From Pseudomonadales bacterium (GTDB lineage Bacteria; Pseudomonadota; Gammaproteobacteria; Pseudomonadales; DT-91), in NCBI GenBank assembly GCA_013215025.1, contig JABSRR010000169.1, positions 1 to 5,325 of the forward strand: 5,325 nt of DNA, written 5' to 3'. The notes under the pieces were generated by a model. The model was not told the origin of the DNA. It worked only from the letters and a program-made list of their open reading frames with translations, and ran no database searches. Shown here in pieces: positions 4,808 to 5,325 of the stretch (the stretch's first letter is position 1; each line of letters begins with the position of its first letter). The position numbers were made by a program, and so were the translations under genes.

Positions 4808-4880
4808 AGGAGGCCAAGCGATGCTATTTTTGGGCATCGAAATTCGTGTAAACGGGCCCACTGTTGCCGGTGGCGCATGA
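4808..4880 (+). CDS. 19-residue micro-ORF behind perfect Shine-Dalgarno
   Basis: AGGAGG at 4808-4813 lies 7 nt before an ATG at 4821. The frame reads MLFLGIEIRVNGPTVAGGA and stops at 4878-4880. It is the only plus-strand start right of the tRNA with an ideal ribosome binding site. The start codon lies inside a 6-bp hairpin (CGATGC 4819-4824 with GCATCG 4834-4839), which could mask it. The stop falls within the left arm of the 4874-4922 inverted repeat. It could be a leader peptide, the start of a decayed gene, or a chance match. No reading frame continues from it. Confidence 0.35.
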
Positions 4881-4922
4881 CATAAAATTCACCCACAGTT
4901 ATACCTAGAAACATGTCATGCG
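4874..4922. repeat. 10-bp inverted repeat in the control region
   Basis: CGCATGACAT (4874-4883) and ATGTCATGCG (4913-4922) are perfect reverse complements separated by 29 bp. Each arm contains a TGACAT half-site also present at the operon promoter. It could be a pair of operators for a looping regulator or a recombinase/replication protein site. There is no T tract, so it is not a terminator. Confidence 0.6.
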
Positions 4923-5325
4923 TTGCACTTGCGACATCCCAATAACCTACAGAGCTCTGCTCCGGGTGGGGGTGGCAGTGGTTGATGTTTGGAAGTAGCC
5001 GACAGTGGCTTGAAGCAACCAGCAGTAAACAGCTCCAGCTTATTCGTAGCTACTGCAAGCAACATCATCCAGCTCACACCCCAAGCCAACAAATGAAGGC
5101 GCAGTGGAAGCTAATAGCCACCACATCAAGCAACACAAGGCAGCAATTCAGGCACACTCCAACGGCACCCCACCTGCTCACGTCCAAACCCGATCAATGC
5201 CAGCCAAGTGGAGGCTGAATAGACAAGAACCACTGGCTCGCTGTTTCCACACAGTGGCTAGTCCGAACAAGCGCCATCCACATATCGAGGGGTGGTGGAA
5301 GGGGCTATTAATGGGCTAGGAAGTG
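4923..5325. other. About 400-bp A+C-skewed non-coding region with degenerate repeats
   Basis: I see no convincing gene on either strand. The plus strand is amino-rich: in 5041-5220 about 67 percent of bases are A or C (60 A, 61 C, 34 G, 25 T). Short motifs recur: CAGTGG at 4976, 5003, 5102 and 5252 (AAGTGG at 5206), and AAGCAAC at 5013, 5057 and 5128. Small dyads are present: TGGTTG/CAACCA at 4979-4984 and 5016-5021, GTAGCTAC at 5046-5053, and CCACTG/CAGTGG at 5230-5257. The two plus-strand reading frames here have low-complexity Gln/Ser/His-rich products and no good start. The region could be an origin, a transfer or packaging site, or a non-coding RNA gene; none is shown. Confidence 0.5.
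5230..5257. repeat. CCACTG/CAGTGG inverted repeat
   Basis: Arms CCACTG (5230-5235) and CAGTGG (5252-5257) enclose 16 nt. The same hexamer occurs as direct copies elsewhere in this non-coding stretch, so this may be one inverted unit of a degenerate repeat family, not an isolated hairpin. Confidence 0.35.

Noticed and set aside
4819..4839. Hairpin CGATGC/GCATCG as a terminator
   Set aside because: The T run is in the loop, not after the stem, on either strand; it may affect the micro-ORF start instead.
4679..4861. 60-residue minus-strand ORF with a hydrophobic segment
   Set aside because: It spans the operon promoter, including both -35 and -10, and would not be fully transcribed from it. 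The hydrophobic stretch derives from AT-rich promoter DNA.
4982..5319. Two overlapping plus-strand ORFs (78 and 71 residues)
   Set aside because: Their openness is explained by the T-poor sequence, which makes stop codons rare. Products are low-complexity, starts are poor and the two frames compete.
462..5325. Integrase, CRISPR array, insertion sequence or toxin-antitoxin pair
   Set aside because: I searched by eye for tyrosine or serine recombinase catalytic motifs, regularly spaced repeats, transposase motifs and known toxin families, and found none.

Overview
The window joins ordinary gammaproteobacterial core sequence on the left to what looks like an accessory (mobile-element) segment on the right. 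The left end carries csrA and, about 100 bp downstream, an intact tRNA-Ser(GCU). This is the same gene order as csrA-serV in E. coli. The CsrA sequence and this linkage point to a gammaproteobacterium; I cannot name the genus with confidence.

Immediately past the tRNA CCA end the character changes. Positions 471-525 hold a nested inverted repeat whose inner stem is a good rho-independent terminator for minus-strand transcription. From there to about 4.7 kb everything coding lies on the minus strand, reading towards the tRNA: a 600-residue superfamily 2 helicase-like ATPase (first in the transcript), a 75-residue helix-turn-helix-like protein, a 69-residue helical protein, a doubtful very small ORF, a 107-residue protein, a possible 26-residue ORF, a 220-residue coiled-coil protein with a proline hinge, an 82-residue protein and a 114-residue protein. 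Several junctions are 4-nt start/stop overlaps (ATGA or GTGA), so this reads as one translationally coupled operon. It has a near-consensus sigma-70 promoter at 4730-4758 and the terminator at 494-513.

Upstream of that promoter (about 4740-4925) is a dense control region: repeated TGACA half-sites (one overlapping the -35), a 10-bp inverted repeat, a 19-codon micro-ORF behind a perfect AGGAGG, and a 10-bp inverted copy of the tRNA-Ser 3' end. The last ~400 bp (about 4925-5325) has no convincing gene. It is strongly A+C-rich on the plus strand and holds degenerate short repeats, so an origin, transfer or packaging site or a non-coding RNA is conceivable.

The simplest reading is one end of an integrative element (phage satellite, integrative plasmid or similar) inserted at the csrA-linked tRNA-Ser. 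The helicase is the only recognisable enzyme and is probably the replication or DNA-processing protein. No integrase, capsid, toxin or known defence gene is visible, and the far attachment site is not in the window, so the identity of the element is inferred, not shown.
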